Assembly (NCBI RefSeq): GCF_000023865.1
Contig: NC_013159.1
Location: forward strand, 1,576,001-1,640,000
Origin: Saccharomonospora viridis DSM 43017
GTDB lineage: Bacteria > Actinomycetota > Actinomycetes > Mycobacteriales > Pseudonocardiaceae
Direction of reading: 5' to 3'
DNA length: 64,000 nucleotides
This document shows, in pieces, positions 28,150 through 37,991 of this stretch (within the stretch, counting starts at the first letter, position 1; every line of letters starts with the position of its first letter). The position numbers and the translations under genes were made by a program. Under the pieces are notes generated by a model. The model was not told the origin of the DNA. It searched no databases and saw nothing but the letters and a program-made list of their open reading frames with translations.

Positions 28150-28452
28150 CGGCATGCCCTGGTCCGACCGTATATTGATCTTGCACTACGCTACGAGTCC
28201 GTGGCGTCACGAGGGTTTCGGCGCGACAAGCAGAGCGACAGATGCGAACCTCACGTCTTCGATAGTCCGTTCGGTGTGAGTAGGGTCGTTTCTGGCCGGG
28301 CCATGGCGCCTAGCCGTGGTGCGGTTTCGTCATGTCGTCGGCCGAGGTCGGCGATGCCTGCGGTCGGCGCCACCCCGCATTGAGAGTCCAGGTCGAGGGT
28401 GGGTACGGTCGCCACACCCACCCAGAATTTTTGAGTAACACCGGAGGAAAAC
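28150..28452 (+). other. 303-bp leader region of mihF
   Basis: The gap between pyrF and mihF holds the mihF promoter and leader. TAGGGT at 28281-28286 with TTCGAT 17 bp upstream (28258-28263) is a weak promoter candidate. A 26-codon ATG frame (28303-28383) lies downstream of it. A terminator-like hairpin follows at 28397-28432. GGAGG at 28442-28446 serves mihF. Confidence 0.45.
28397..28432 (+). terminator. Terminator-like hairpin with U tract in the mihF leader
   Basis: GGGTGGGT (28397-28404) pairs exactly with ACCCACCC (28416-28423) around an 11-nt loop; TTTTT follows at 28428-28432. It stands only 20 bp before the mihF GTG. It may end pyr operon readthrough or act as a transcription attenuator for mihF-gmk-rpoZ. 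Confidence 0.6.
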
Positions 28453-28770
28453 GTGGCACTTCCCCAGCTCACCGAGGAACAGCGTGCTGCGGCGCTGGAG
28501 AAGGCCGCCGCCGCCCGCCGCGCTCGTGCCGAGCTCAAGGAACGGCTCAAGCGCGGTGGTACGACCCTCGCCGAAGTGCTGAAGCAGGCCGACGAGGACG
28601 AGGTCCTCGGCAAGATGAAGGTCTCCGCATTGCTGGAAGCGCTGCCGGGCGTGGGCAAGGTGCGTGCGCAGCAGACGATGGAGCGTCTGGAGATCGCGTC
28701 CAGCCGCCGTCTGCGTGGCCTCGGCGACAGGCAGCGTAAGGCGTTGCTGGCCGAGTTCAGCGGCGAGTGA
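28453..28770 (+). CDS. mihF: Actinobacterial integration host factor mIHF
   Basis: A 105-residue nucleoid-associated protein specific to actinobacteria and unrelated to the alpha/beta IHF of proteobacteria. The basic N-terminal helix region ([22 protein letters not shown]) is followed by the helix-two-turn-helix DNA-binding part ([25 protein letters not shown]) and [19 protein letters not shown] 28453 follows GGAGGAAAAC. It is coupled to gmk by a GTGA overlap. The family is essential in mycobacteria, compacts DNA and stimulates phage integration. Confidence 0.96.
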   Translation: MALPQLTEEQRAAALEKAAAARRARAELKERLKRGGTTLAEVLKQADEDEVLGKMKVSALLEALPGVGKVRAQQTMERLEIASSRRLRGLGDRQRKALLAEFSGE

Positions 28771-29432
28771 GCGAGCGGAATCGCGGCTCGAGCGCGGTCG
28801 GCCCGATGGCCGGTCGTGAAAACGGTGAGTCGGTGTCGGGCGTGAGCCCGAGGCACCGGCTCACCGTTGTCTCGGGGCCGTCCGGGGTCGGTAAGTCGAG
28901 CGTCGTCGCCGAGTTGCGGAGGCTGTGCCCTGACATCTTCCTCAGCGTTTCGGTGACCACCCGAGCGCCGAGGGCGGGCGAGGTCGATGGCGAGCATTAC
29001 CACTTCGTGGACCGGGAGCGGTTCCGGTCCATGGTCGAAAACGGTGAGTTGCTCGAACACGCCGAGTTCGCGGGTAACTACTACGGCACGCCTCGCGCGC
29101 CGGTGGAGCGGGTGCTCGAACAGGGGCGTCCAGCGGTGCTGGAGATCGAGCTCAAAGGCGCCCGTCAGGTGCGGGCCGCCATGCCTGACGCGCAGCTGGT
29201 GATGTTGCTGCCGCCGTCCTGGGAGGAGCTCGTCAATCGACTCACGGGTCGGGGCACCGAGCGGGACGACGCCGTACGGGCGCGATTGCGTGAGGCCGAG
29301 CGGGAGCTGCAGGCCGCGGACGAGTTCGACGCTCGCATCGTCAACTCCGACGTGCGGACCGCCGCGCGCGAGTTGCTAAGCTTGGTGATTGGCCGAACCG
29401 CCGTTTGCGACGATACGGAGCACAGTCAGTGA
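28767..29432 (+). CDS. gmk: Guanylate kinase
   Basis: A 221-residue P-loop kinase converting GMP to [23 protein letters not shown] is the Walker A region near residue 38. [27 protein letters not shown] is the GMP-binding segment. [20 protein letters not shown] contains the Walker B equivalent. About 30 extra N-terminal residues precede the fold, so an internal start is possible, but GTG 28767 overlaps the mihF stop. Its own stop overlaps the rpoZ GTG. Confidence 0.95.
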   Translation: MSERNRGSSAVGPMAGRENGESVSGVSPRHRLTVVSGPSGVGKSSVVAELRRLCPDIFLSVSVTTRAPRAGEVDGEHYHFVDRERFRSMVENGELLEHAEFAGNYYGTPRAPVERVLEQGRPAVLEIELKGARQVRAAMPDAQLVMLLPPSWEELVNRLTGRGTERDDAVRARLREAERELQAADEFDARIVNSDVRTAARELLSLVIGRTAVCDDTEHSQ

Positions 29433-29704
29433 CTGCGATTACGCTGGGGCCGCAGGGTGAGCAGCTCGAAGGCATCACCAACCCGCCCATCGATGAGCTG
29501 CTGGAGAAAGTCAGTTCCAAGTACGCGCTCGTGATCTACGCCGCGAAGCGCGCCCGCCAGATCAACGACTACTACGCCCAGCTGGGCGAGGGGCTGCTGG
29601 AGTACGTGGGCCCGCTCGTCGAGCCGGGGCCGAGGGAGAAGTCGTTGTCGATCGCGCTGCGCGAGATCCACGCGGGTCTGCTCGAGCACACCGAAGGCGA
29701 GTAG
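29429..29704 (+). CDS. rpoZ: RNA polymerase omega subunit
   Basis: A 91-residue subunit that aids beta' folding and assembly. [35 protein letters not shown] is the conserved omega core; the C-terminal part [18 protein letters not shown] is typical of actinobacteria. GTG 29429 overlaps the gmk stop by 4 bp. The gmk-rpoZ-coaBC order is widely conserved. Confidence 0.96.
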   Translation: MTAITLGPQGEQLEGITNPPIDELLEKVSSKYALVIYAAKRARQINDYYAQLGEGLLEYVGPLVEPGPREKSLSIALREIHAGLLEHTEGE

Positions 29705-29711
29705 TTCACCG

Positions 29712-30950
29712 TTGGCAGAGCGACCACGTGTCGTCCTCGGCGTCGGGGGCGGCATCGCCGCCTACAAGGCCTGTGAGGTGCTGCGGGGGCTCACCGAGTC
29801 CGGGCACGATGTCCGGGTCGTTCCGACCGCCGCGGCACTGAAGTTCGTCGGAGCCGCCACCTTCGAGGCCTTGTCGGGGCACCCCGTGCACACGGACGTG
29901 TTCACCGAGGTGCCCGAGGTGCAGCACGTCCGTGTCGGTCAGGAGGCCGATCTGGTCCTGGTCGTACCGGCCACGGCCGATCTGTTGGCCAAGGCCGCTC
30001 ACGGTGTCGCCGACGACCTGCTCACCAACACGCTGCTGATGGCACGCTGTCCGGTGGTGTTCTTCCCCGCGATGCACACCGAGATGTGGGAGCATCCGGC
30101 GACCCGGGACAACGTGGCGCTGCTGCGCTCCCGCGGCGTGGTGGTCACCGAACCCGATTCGGGCCGGTTGACGGGCAAGGACACCGGTAAGGGGCGCCTG
30201 GCCGACCCCCGGGAGATCGTCGATCTCGCGAAGTTGCTGCTGGCGAAGCCGAACGCGCTGCCCAGGGATCTGGAAGGCGTTCGGGTGGTCGTGTCGGCGG
30301 GCGGTACCCGGGAGCCGCTGGACCCGGTCCGTTTCCTCGGCAACCGCTCGTCCGGTAAGCAGGGATACGCTCTGGCCAGGGTCGCCGCGCAGCGTGGTGC
30401 GGAGGTGACGCTCGTCGCCGCGCATACGGCTGCGTTGCCCGATCCTGCCGGGGCGCACGTGGTGTCCGTCTCGACCGCCGCGGAACTACAGGTAGCGATG
30501 GAGGACGCGGCCGCTGAGGCCGACGTCGTCGTCATGGCGGCGGCGGTCGCGGACTTCCGACCCGCCGAGCGGGCCGAGTGCAAGATCAAAAAGCAGGGCG
30601 ACGGCTCGGCGCCCACCGTGACACTGACCCGTAATCCGGACATACTCGCCGGGCTTGCGCAGCGCAGACGACCGGGCCAGATCCTCGTCGGATTCGCGGC
30701 CGAGACCGGTGACGAGCACGGCAGCGTGCTCGACCACGGTCGGATCAAACTGAAACGCAAGGGCGTCGACCTGCTCGTGCTCAACGCCGTCGGTGAGGGC
30801 AGAGCCTTCGAGGTGGACGAGAACACGGGCTGGTTGTTGTCGCCCAGCGGACTCGAGCAACGTATTCCACTGGGGGCCAAGTCGGAGTTGGCGGCTACGG
30901 TGTGGGACGCCGTGGCGGAGTTGGTACGTGCACAGGGACGGCGACAGTAA
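29712..30950 (+). CDS. coaBC: Bifunctional phosphopantothenoylcysteine decarboxylase/synthetase
   Basis: A 412-residue coenzyme A enzyme. The N-terminal flavin-dependent CoaC domain (residues 1-190) has [19 protein letters not shown], the active-site His in VQHVRV and PAMHTEMW. The C-terminal CTP-dependent CoaB domain has [38 protein letters not shown] and KIKKQ. The start appears to be TTG 29712, 8 bp after rpoZ, because no ATG or GTG fits the family N-terminus. It ends the tight mihF-gmk-rpoZ-coaBC cluster, 47 bp before metK. Confidence 0.95.
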   Translation: MAERPRVVLGVGGGIAAYKACEVLRGLTESGHDVRVVPTAAALKFVGAATFEALSGHPVHTDVFTEVPEVQHVRVGQEADLVLVVPATADLLAKAAHGVADDLLTNTLLMARCPVVFFPAMHTEMWEHPATRDNVALLRSRGVVVTEPDSGRLTGKDTGKGRLADPREIVDLAKLLLAKPNALPRDLEGVRVVVSAGGTREPLDPVRFLGNRSSGKQGYALARVAAQRGAEVTLVAAHTAALPDPAGAHVVSVSTAAELQVAMEDAAAEADVVVMAAAVADFRPAERAECKIKKQGDGSAPTVTLTRNPDILAGLAQRRRPGQILVGFAAETGDEHGSVLDHGRIKLKRKGVDLLVLNAVGEGRAFEVDENTGWLLSPSGLEQRIPLGAKSELAATVWDAVAELVRAQGRRQ

Positions 30951-30997
30951 GCTTTGTCGCGTCGTCAGCACGTCGGACGGAATGGGGCGAGGAGTCG

Positions 30998-32200
30998 GTG
31001 AGCACGTCGAACCGCAGATTGTTCACGTCGGAGTCGGTGACCGAAGGCCACCCGGACAAGATCTGTGATTCGATCAGCGACTCCATCCTGGATGCTCTGC
31101 TCGCCGCGGATCCGCGGAGTCGGGTCGCCGTGGAGACGTTGATCACCACCGGTCAGGTGCACATCGTCGGTGAGGTGACCACCGAGGCCTATGCCGACAT
31201 CCCGACGATCGTCCGGGATCGTGTGTTGGAGATCGGGTACGACTCGTCGGCCAAGGGGTTCGACGGTGCGTCGTGTGGTGTGAACGTGGCGATCGACTCG
31301 CAGTCGCCGGACATCGCGCAAGGGGTGGATTCCGCCTACGAGGCCCGGTTGGAGAACGCGCTGGATGAGTTGGACCGGCAGGGGGCGGGTGATCAGGGGT
31401 TGATGTTCGGGTACGCCTGCTCGGACACCCCGGAGTTGATGCCGCTGCCCATCGCCCTGGCCCACCGGTTCGCGCGGAGGTTGACGGCCGTCCGCAAGGA
31501 GGGCGTGCTGCCGTATCTGCGGCCGGACGGTAAGACGCAGGTCACGATCGAGTACGACGGTGACAGGCCGGTGCGGCTGGACACGGTGGTGATCTCCAGT
31601 CAGCACGCCGAGGGGATCGACCTGGAGGGCATGCTCGCGGCGGATCTCGCCGAGCATGTGGTGACGCCGGTACTGCATGAGATGGACTGGGAGCAGGAAG
31701 ACACCCGCCTGCTGATCAACCCGACGGGCCGGTTCGTGGTGGGTGGTCCGATGGGTGATGCGGGGCTGACCGGTCGCAAGATCATCGTCGATACCTATGG
31801 CGGTATGGCCCGTCATGGTGGTGGTGCGTTCTCGGGTAAGGACCCGTCGAAGGTGGACCGCTCGGCGGCGTATGCGATGCGGTGGGTGGCCAAGAACGTC
31901 GTCGCGGCGGGCCTTGCGGGACGGGTCGAGGTGCAGGTGGCCTACGCCATCGGTAAGGCGGCTCCGGTGGGGTTGTTCGTGGAGACGTTCGGTACCGAGA
32001 AGGTGGACCCGGCCAAGATCCAGGCTGCGATCACCGAGGTGTTCGATTTGCGGCCTGCGGCGATTATCCGAGACCTTGATCTGTTGCGGCCGATCTATGC
32101 GCCCACCGCCGCCTACGGACACTTCGGGCGCACTGATCTGGACCTGCCGTGGGAGCGCACCGACCGCGTCGATGCCCTGCGTAGTGCGGCCGGCGCCTGA
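30998..32200 (+). CDS. metK: S-adenosylmethionine synthetase
   Basis: A 400-residue enzyme that makes SAM from ATP and methionine. Signatures are [21 protein letters not shown] at the N-terminus, the hexapeptide-type [12 protein letters not shown], and the phosphate loop [28 protein letters not shown] ends the conserved core. GTG 30998 follows GAGGAG. No SAM riboswitch is apparent in the 47-bp upstream gap. It directly follows coaBC, but the intervening TAAGCT could provide a separate promoter. Confidence 0.97.
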   Translation: MSTSNRRLFTSESVTEGHPDKICDSISDSILDALLAADPRSRVAVETLITTGQVHIVGEVTTEAYADIPTIVRDRVLEIGYDSSAKGFDGASCGVNVAIDSQSPDIAQGVDSAYEARLENALDELDRQGAGDQGLMFGYACSDTPELMPLPIALAHRFARRLTAVRKEGVLPYLRPDGKTQVTIEYDGDRPVRLDTVVISSQHAEGIDLEGMLAADLAEHVVTPVLHEMDWEQEDTRLLINPTGRFVVGGPMGDAGLTGRKIIVDTYGGMARHGGGAFSGKDPSKVDRSAAYAMRWVAKNVVAAGLAGRVEVQVAYAIGKAAPVGLFVETFGTEKVDPAKIQAAITEVFDLRPAAIIRDLDLLRPIYAPTAAYGHFGRTDLDLPWERTDRVDALRSAAGA

Positions 32201-32246
32201 CGGTCGTAGGCGGCACCCGTCTCGGGGTGGAATCGCCGCGGTGGCC

Positions 32247-32252
32247 TAGACT
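32247..32252 (+). promoter_or_regulatory. -10 hexamer for near-leaderless acyltransferase mRNA
   Basis: TAGACT is followed by 9 nt and ATG 32262, with no ribosome site. Transcription would begin within about three bases of the start codon. Confidence 0.45.
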
Positions 32253-32261
32253 TCCGGACTC

Positions 32262-33386
32262 ATGGCGCAGGTGCAGGAGGCCGGGACGAACTCAGCAGCC
32301 GTGATGAACTCGGTGGCGTCGAGCGGGTCCGCGACGGTTCAACCACGTAAGACCCGCTACATCAGCTGGGACGTCATTCGCGTGGTCGGCATTCTGGCCG
32401 TGTTGACCTTCCACGCGACCCTGCTCGCGCCGTTGAACCTCCCCGGCTTGGACCTTCCGCCGGAGCCGCTGCGCATGGACTTCCCGTTCGGCGCTTCGGT
32501 GCTGATCACGGTGTCGGGGTACTTCGCGGCGATGACCATCGGCAAGCACCCGTCGCTGCGGTGGTGGCTGCGTAGGCTCGCGCGGCTGTTGCCCGCCTTC
32601 TGGGTCGCTGTGCTGATGATCTTCGCGGCGACCCAGCTGTTCGCTCCCGAGGGCCTGCCCCGGCACACCTACCGTGACTTGCTCGGCAACCTCGCTCTGG
32701 TGCACCTGATCGTGCCGGACATCGCCTACATCGACCTCGCGCACTGGACGGTTCCGGTGCAGGTCGCGGGTTTCACGGTCATCGCCTTGTTGGCCGCCAC
32801 CAAGTCTGTGCGGGGGCGGGTGGCCACGGCGGTGATGTGGGCGGTACTGCTGGTGCCGTTGGCGATCCGGTACGTGTTCATGGGCCCCGGTGACATCGTT
32901 CCGACGTGGCTGAGCGTCGCCATGGACGGCACCGGGTTGAACCGCGCGCACCTGCTCATCGCCGGTGTGGCGATCTACCGGTGGTCGAAGAAGCGCATGA
33001 GCTTCACCGAGCTGTACCTCATGCTCATCGTGGTGCTGCTCGCGCACCATTGGCATCCGCCCGCCAACGACGCCGTGCTGGCCTACGCGGTGGCGCTGGT
33101 GCTGATCTGCGTGGCGGCCTACGAACCCGCGTGGAACGGCAAGTTGTTCACGCGGTTCGAACGGCAGATCCGGTGGCTCGCCGGCATCTCCTACGGCGTC
33201 TATCTGATGCACTACGTGATGGGCACGATCGTCGCCCGTCACCTGGCCGACCTCGGGGTGCCGTGGTGGGGCTGGGTCCCCGCGTGGTTCGTCGCGGCGA
33301 TCGTCCTGGGCTGGGCTCTCACCAAGTTCGTGGAGCGGCCCGCGTTCAACGCGCTGGACAAGCTGATCACCTCCCGAAGTCGATGA
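32262..33386 (+). CDS. Acyltransferase 3 family integral membrane protein
   Basis: A 374-residue membrane O-acyltransferase of the OafA/YrhL type with about ten hydrophobic segments. RYISWDVIRVVGILAVLTFHATLL carries the conserved Arg and catalytic His of the first helix. GASVLITVSGYFAAMTIGKHPSLRWWLRRLARLLPAFW is the second family signature. Members acetylate or succinylate surface glycans, lipids or antibiotics; the substrate here is unknown. Its stop overlaps the priA ATG by 4 bp, although the functions look unrelated. The cytoplasmic N-terminal 30 residues are polar and Ala/Ser-rich. Confidence 0.88.
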   Translation: MAQVQEAGTNSAAVMNSVASSGSATVQPRKTRYISWDVIRVVGILAVLTFHATLLAPLNLPGLDLPPEPLRMDFPFGASVLITVSGYFAAMTIGKHPSLRWWLRRLARLLPAFWVAVLMIFAATQLFAPEGLPRHTYRDLLGNLALVHLIVPDIAYIDLAHWTVPVQVAGFTVIALLAATKSVRGRVATAVMWAVLLVPLAIRYVFMGPGDIVPTWLSVAMDGTGLNRAHLLIAGVAIYRWSKKRMSFTELYLMLIVVLLAHHWHPPANDAVLAYAVALVLICVAAYEPAWNGKLFTRFERQIRWLAGISYGVYLMHYVMGTIVARHLADLGVPWWGWVPAWFVAAIVLGWALTKFVERPAFNALDKLITSRSR

Positions 33387-35470
33387 ATCGTTCGGACACC
33401 GATCCGCTGTGGGAACTGCCGCGATCCGAGTCGAAGGTGCCCACCCGCCGGGAATCGGCGCGGCGGACCTCCACGGCACGGCGGTCCGGCAAAGGACGTC
33501 GACAACCCGCCGAATCCGATCCGATCGCACGGGTGGTGGTCGATGTGCCGTTGGCCCATCTCGATCGCACCTTCGACTATCAGGTGCCACGGGAGTACGA
33601 CGCCGACGCCGTGCCGGGATGTCGGGTACGGGTGCGGTTCGCGGGCAAGCTCGTGGACGGGTACCTGGTGGAACGCGCTGCCACGACCGACCACACCGGC
33701 AGGCTGGCCTATCTGGAGCGGGTCGTGTCCCGGGAACGGGTACTGCCGCCCACGCTGCTTTCCATGTGCCGCGCGGTCGCGCGACGATACGGCGGCACTC
33801 TCGCCGATGTGTTGAGGCTGGCGATCCCTCCCCGTCACGCACGGGTGGAGGCCGAGCCTCCTCAGGCCCCGGCGGCTCCGCCCGCCGAACCACCCGGTGA
33901 CGGCTGGGGCCGTTACCCCCGTGGCCCCGCCTTCGTTTCCGCGGTGCGGGAAGGTCGTGCCGCGCACGCGGTGTGGCAGGCATTGCCCGGGGAGGACTGG
34001 CCCCGTCGGTTGGCCGAACTCGCCACCCTCGTCGCGGGGCAGGGCCGTGGCGCCGTCCTGGTGGTCCCGGACCACCGGGACATGGCACGGCTGCATGCGG
34101 TCTGCGTGGAACTCGCGGGGGCCGACGCGGTGGTCGCCCTCTCGGCGGGATTGGGGCCGGCCGAAAGATACCGGCGTTGGCTCGCCGTGCTCCGAGGGAC
34201 CGTGCGCATCGTCGTGGGGACGCGAGCGGCGATGTTCGCTCCGGTCGCCGACCCGGGGTTGTACGTCGTGTGGGACGACGGTGACGATCTCCACGTCGAT
34301 CCGCACGCCCCGTATCCCCAGGTGCGGGACGTGCTCATACTGCGGGCGCACGCGGACGGGGCGCCGCTGCTCGTCGCGGGGCATTCCCGGACGGCGGAGG
34401 CACAGCTGTTGGTGGAGGCTGGCTGGGCCCACGAGATCACCCCCGCCCGGGAAGTCCTACGGGCACGGGCGCCGCGGGTGACGCCGATCGGTGAGGATTT
34501 CGACGTGGCCCGGGACGAGGCGGCACGGGCGGCACGGTTGCCCGCCGTCGCCTTCGAAGCCGCCCGGGCGAGCCTGGCCGCGGGAGCGCCCGTGCTGGTA
34601 CAGGTGCCCCGGCGTGGATACGTGCCCGGCCTGGCGTGTGCGCATTGCCGTACCTCCGCGCGTTGCCGACATTGTGCGGGGCCGCTGCAGCTACCGGGCG
34701 CGGGGGAATCGGGGGTGCCACGGTGTCGTTGGTGCGGGGTGACCGACGCGGCCTACCGTTGCCCGGCGTGCGGTTCGGGGCGACTGCGGGCGGTCGTCGT
34801 CGGTGCCGCGCGTACGGCTGAGGAGCTGGGACGCGCGTTTCCGGGCACGACCGTGCGCACATCCGGCGGGGGTGACGTGCTGGTCGAGGTTCCGGCTCGA
34901 CCGGCGCTCGTCGTGGCCACACCCGGCGCGGAGCCGGTGGCCGAAGGCGGATACGGTGCCGCCCTGTTGCTGGACGGCTGGGCGCTGCTGGGCCGACAGG
35001 ACCTGCGAGCGGCCGAGGAGACCTTGCGGCGTTGGATGGCGGCGGCGACGCTCGTGCGGTCCGCGCGCGAGGGCGGCCGGGTGGTCGTCGGCGCGGAGGC
35101 GGGGATTCCGACGGTGCAGGCGCTCGTGCGGTGGGACCCCGGCTGGCATGCGGGGTTGGAACTGGCCGAGCGCGCAGAGCTCGGGTTCCCCCCTCACGTA
35201 CGGATGGCCAGCGTGGAAGGGAGCCCGGAGGCGGTCGCGACGTTGCTGGACGAGATCGACCTCCCGGAGTCGGGCGAGGTGCTCGGTCCGGTTCCGTTGG
35301 GTGAGGTCGACGAGGAGGGCCGCGCGGAACGGGAACGCGCGTTGCTGCGTGTGCCGAGGGAGGACGGCAGGGCTCTGGCGGAATCGGTGCATGCCGTACG
35401 TGCGGTGCGGGATGCTCGGAAAGCCACCGACCCGGTGCGGATCCAGCTCGATCCGCTGGCGTTGGTGTGA
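33383..35470 (+). CDS. priA: Primosomal protein PriA, actinobacterial form without helicase motifs
   Basis: A 695-residue replication restart protein. The N-terminal DNA-binding domain begins RVVVDVPLAHLDRTFDYQVP and includes GCRVRVRFAGKLVDGYLVERA. The zinc module shows paired cysteines in CAHCRTSARCRHC and CRWCGVTDAAYRCPACG. Where helicase PriA has Walker A (GxxGSGKT) this protein reads RAAHAVWQALP, and the DEAH box is replaced by WDDGDD, so helicase activity is not expected, as noted for other actinobacteria. A charged, low-complexity N-terminal extension of about 45 residues precedes the fold. Confidence 0.92.
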   Translation: MNRSDTDPLWELPRSESKVPTRRESARRTSTARRSGKGRRQPAESDPIARVVVDVPLAHLDRTFDYQVPREYDADAVPGCRVRVRFAGKLVDGYLVERAATTDHTGRLAYLERVVSRERVLPPTLLSMCRAVARRYGGTLADVLRLAIPPRHARVEAEPPQAPAAPPAEPPGDGWGRYPRGPAFVSAVREGRAAHAVWQALPGEDWPRRLAELATLVAGQGRGAVLVVPDHRDMARLHAVCVELAGADAVVALSAGLGPAERYRRWLAVLRGTVRIVVGTRAAMFAPVADPGLYVVWDDGDDLHVDPHAPYPQVRDVLILRAHADGAPLLVAGHSRTAEAQLLVEAGWAHEITPAREVLRARAPRVTPIGEDFDVARDEAARAARLPAVAFEAARASLAAGAPVLVQVPRRGYVPGLACAHCRTSARCRHCAGPLQLPGAGESGVPRCRWCGVTDAAYRCPACGSGRLRAVVVGAARTAEELGRAFPGTTVRTSGGGDVLVEVPARPALVVATPGAEPVAEGGYGAALLLDGWALLGRQDLRAAEETLRRWMAAATLVRSAREGGRVVVGAEAGIPTVQALVRWDPGWHAGLELAERAELGFPPHVRMASVEGSPEAVATLLDEIDLPESGEVLGPVPLGEVDEEGRAERERALLRVPREDGRALAESVHAVRAVRDARKATDPVRIQLDPLALV

Positions 35471-35498
35471 CGCGCGGAAGTCGTCTCCCGGTGCGCTC

Positions 35499-35504
35499 TA
35501 GACT
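35499..35504 (+). promoter_or_regulatory. -10 hexamer upstream of fmt
   Basis: TAGACT lies 7 nt before ATG 35512, the start of a short ORF whose stop overlaps fmt. The spacing fits leaderless transcription beginning at that ATG. Confidence 0.5.
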
Positions 35505-35511
35505 GGACGTG

Positions 35512-35547
35512 ATGTTGCCACCACACACTTTCCCGGGATGTCGATGA
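35512..35547 (+). CDS. Possible 11-residue leader peptide coupled to fmt
   Basis: The frame reads [11 protein letters not shown] and then TGA. The ATG sits 7 nt after TAGACT, where transcription should start. The stop overlaps the fmt ATG 35544 as ATGA, the same coupling used throughout this window. fmt has no Shine-Dalgarno of its own, so ribosomes finishing this ORF could supply its initiation. Pro-rich and Cys content hints at a sensing role, but this is conjecture and the frame could be chance. Confidence 0.4.
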   Translation: MLPPHTFPGCR

Positions 35548-36476
35548 GGCTTGTGTTCGCGGGGACACCCGCGCCTGCTGTGCCGTCGTTGCGTGCGTTG
35601 CTCGATTCGCCCCGGCACGAGGTCGTCGCCGTCGTGACCCGGCCCGATGCCCCGGCCGGGCGGGGGCGGAAGCTGTCGCGTTCGCCCGTCGGCGAGCTCG
35701 CCGACGAGCACGGCATCGAAGTGCTCACCCCACGGCGTGCCGGGGACGAGGACTTCCTGGCGCGACTGTCCGAACTCGCGCCCGACGCCTGCCCTGTGGT
35801 CGCCTACGGCGCCCTGTTGCCACGGTCGGCGCTCGCGGTGCCGCGGCATGGCTGGATCAATCTGCATTTCTCGCTGTTGCCCGCATGGCGGGGAGCCGCC
35901 CCGGTGCAGGCGGCGATCAAAGCGGGGGACGAGATCACCGGAGCTTCGACGTTCCGTATCGTGCCGGAGCTGGACGCCGGACCGGTGTACGGCACCGTCA
36001 CCGAGCGGATCAGACCGACCGACACCGCCGGGGAACTGTTGGACCGGCTCGCGAAATCAGGGGCCGAACTCCTTCTGTCTACTTTAGATGGTATTGAGGA
36101 CGGTACCGTCCAGGCTGTTCCCCAGCCTGCCGACGGTGTGACGTACGCGCCCAAGGTGACTGTGGACGATGCCCGGGTGAATTTCGCCGAACCGGCGCTG
36201 GCGGTGGATCGGCACATCCGCTCGGTCACCCCCGAGCCCGGTGCCTGGGCGGAGTTTCGGGGGCAGCGGCTCAAACTCGGACCCGTCAGGCTCGGTGACG
36301 GGGAGTACGAGGGGCTCGCGCCGGGCGAGTTGGTGGTGGAACGCAGACGGGTACTCGTCGGCACCGCGACGACGCCCGTCGTGCTGGGCGAGGTGCAAGC
36401 GCAAGGAAAGAAGCGCATGGCCGCCACCGACTGGGCACGCGGCACACGGATCGAGCAGGGGGAACGTCTGACATGA
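35544..36476 (+). CDS. fmt: Methionyl-tRNA formyltransferase
   Basis: A 310-residue enzyme that formylates initiator Met-tRNA with 10-formyltetrahydrofolate. [20 protein letters not shown] opens the Rossmann-type domain. The catalytic signature is [21 protein letters not shown], followed by [18 protein letters not shown]. The C-terminal OB-fold covers about residues 205-310. ATG 35544 is favoured because it overlaps a leader ORF stop; ATG 35538 would add two residues. It is coupled to rsmB by an ATGA overlap. Confidence 0.95.
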   Translation: MRLVFAGTPAPAVPSLRALLDSPRHEVVAVVTRPDAPAGRGRKLSRSPVGELADEHGIEVLTPRRAGDEDFLARLSELAPDACPVVAYGALLPRSALAVPRHGWINLHFSLLPAWRGAAPVQAAIKAGDEITGASTFRIVPELDAGPVYGTVTERIRPTDTAGELLDRLAKSGAELLLSTLDGIEDGTVQAVPQPADGVTYAPKVTVDDARVNFAEPALAVDRHIRSVTPEPGAWAEFRGQRLKLGPVRLGDGEYEGLAPGELVVERRRVLVGTATTPVVLGEVQAQGKKRMAATDWARGTRIEQGERLT

Positions 36477-37927
36477 CCGGTGATCGGAGGGGACGACCTC
36501 GCCCCCAGCGGGGCTATCGAGACCGCCGTGGCCACCGGCCCGCGCCTCGTAAGCAAGGGCCGCGCAGGCCCCCGACCCGGGATCCCGCGCGGCGCGCGGC
36601 GTTCGACGCCCTGCGCGCGGTGACCGAGCGCGATGCCTACGCCAACCTGATCCTGCCGGAGCTGTTGCGCCAGCGCCGCATCACCGGAAGGGATGCCGCA
36701 CTGGCTACCGAACTCACCTACGGCACGGCCAGGGCGACCGGGTTGCTCGACGCCATCGTGGCGCGCTGTGTCGACCGGAAACTGGACACAGTGGACCCAG
36801 TGGTGCGGGATGCCCTGCGCCTCGGCGCTTACCAGTTGCTGCGCACCCGCATCCCCCACCATGCCGCGGTGGCCTCCACTGTGGACTTGGTGCGGGAGGA
36901 CGCGGGTTCACGGGTCGCGGGTTTCGTCAACGCGGTGCTGCGCCGGGTGTCGGAGAAGGACGAACAGCAATGGCTGGCGGAACTGACGGCCGACAGTTCC
37001 GACCCCCTGGCGGACCTCGCGTTGCGGACATCCCATCCCCGGTGGATCGCGCGTGCGTTCGCGGAGGCACTCGGGGACAAAGGCGACGAACTGAGGGCGG
37101 CACTGGAAGCCGACGACGCGCGGCCCGCGGTGCATCTTCTGGCCAAACCCGGACAGATCAGTGCCGAGGAGCTGGCCGCCATCACCGGCGGTGACGTGGC
37201 ACCGTACTCGCCGTACGGGGTGCACCTACCGTCCGGTGGAGGCGATCTCGCTGAGTCCGAGGTCATCGAGGAGGGACTCGCCACGGTTCAGGACGAGGGC
37301 AGTCAACTCGTGGCCGTGGCCTCCGTCAACGCGCCGCTCGGTGATGCGGCTGACGGCCGCGACACCCGCTGGCTCGATCTGTGCGCGGGGCCGGGCGGTA
37401 AGACGGTGGTGCTGGGCTGTCTCGCGCAGACGATGGGAGCGACCGTGGACGCGGTGGAGGTCGCCGAACATCGGGCCCGGCTGGTGCGTGAGGCCACGGA
37501 CGGCCTGCCCGTGACCGTGCACGTCACCGACGGACGTGCTCCCGAACTGGACGGGGACTACGACCGGGTGTTGGTGGACGCTCCCTGTAGCGGTCTCGGT
37601 GCGCTGCGCCGCAGGCCCGAGGCGAGGTGGCGGAAACAGCCCGGTGACATCGCCGAGCTCACGCGGTTGCAGACCGAGCTGTTGGCCTCGGCGTACCGGT
37701 TGGTTCGCCCGGGCGGCGTGGTGACGTACGTGGTGTGCTCGCCGCACTTGGCCGAGACCGAGGGAGTCGTGATGGCGAGTGCCCAACGTCTCGGTGCGGA
37801 GCTGATCGACGCGCGGGTGGCGTTTCCGGGTGTGCCCCACCTCGGTGACGGTCCGACGGTGCAGTTGTGGCCGCATCGGCACGGCACCGATGCGATGTTC
37901 TGCGCGATGCTGCGCAAACCCGCCTGA
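36473..37927 (+). CDS. rsmB: 16S rRNA m5C967 methyltransferase RsmB (Fmu/Sun)
   Basis: A 484-residue SAM-dependent enzyme. A basic, Arg/Pro-rich N-terminal tail of about 35 residues precedes a NusB-like RNA-binding domain ([26 protein letters not shown] to RVSEKD). The methyltransferase domain has [16 protein letters not shown], and the two m5C cysteines are in [21 protein letters not shown] and [13 protein letters not shown]. The second motif reads VCSPH instead of the common TCSxH. It is coupled to fmt as in most bacteria. Confidence 0.94.
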   Translation: MTGDRRGRPRPQRGYRDRRGHRPAPRKQGPRRPPTRDPARRAAFDALRAVTERDAYANLILPELLRQRRITGRDAALATELTYGTARATGLLDAIVARCVDRKLDTVDPVVRDALRLGAYQLLRTRIPHHAAVASTVDLVREDAGSRVAGFVNAVLRRVSEKDEQQWLAELTADSSDPLADLALRTSHPRWIARAFAEALGDKGDELRAALEADDARPAVHLLAKPGQISAEELAAITGGDVAPYSPYGVHLPSGGGDLAESEVIEEGLATVQDEGSQLVAVASVNAPLGDAADGRDTRWLDLCAGPGGKTVVLGCLAQTMGATVDAVEVAEHRARLVREATDGLPVTVHVTDGRAPELDGDYDRVLVDAPCSGLGALRRRPEARWRKQPGDIAELTRLQTELLASAYRLVRPGGVVTYVVCSPHLAETEGVVMASAQRLGAELIDARVAFPGVPHLGDGPTVQLWPHRHGTDAMFCAMLRKPA

Positions 37928-37978
37928 GTGTTCCGAAACACTGAAACAGCCATGTGCTGCCGTCCGATTTCGGCTGTC

Positions 37979-37984
37979 TACACT
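37979..37984 (+). promoter_or_regulatory. -10 hexamer for leaderless rpe mRNA
   Basis: TACACT is followed by 7 nt (CGGGAGA) and GTG 37992, placing the transcript start at the start codon. GGGAGA is too close for a Shine-Dalgarno. This promoter would drive the rpe-rib operon. Confidence 0.5.
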
Positions 37985-37991
37985 CGGGAGA

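Noticed and set aside
30951-30997. SAM riboswitch upstream of metK
   Set aside because: The gap is only 47 bp, too short for a SAM riboswitch, and no conserved stems are seen.
32292-34088. 598-codon minus-strand frame opposite the acyltransferase and priA
   Set aside because: Low-complexity Arg/Pro/Gly/His composition, no start site, and full overlap with two well-supported genes.
37930-37991. FMN riboswitch ahead of the riboflavin operon
   Set aside because: The rpe promoter appears leaderless and no RFN-element sequence is visible.
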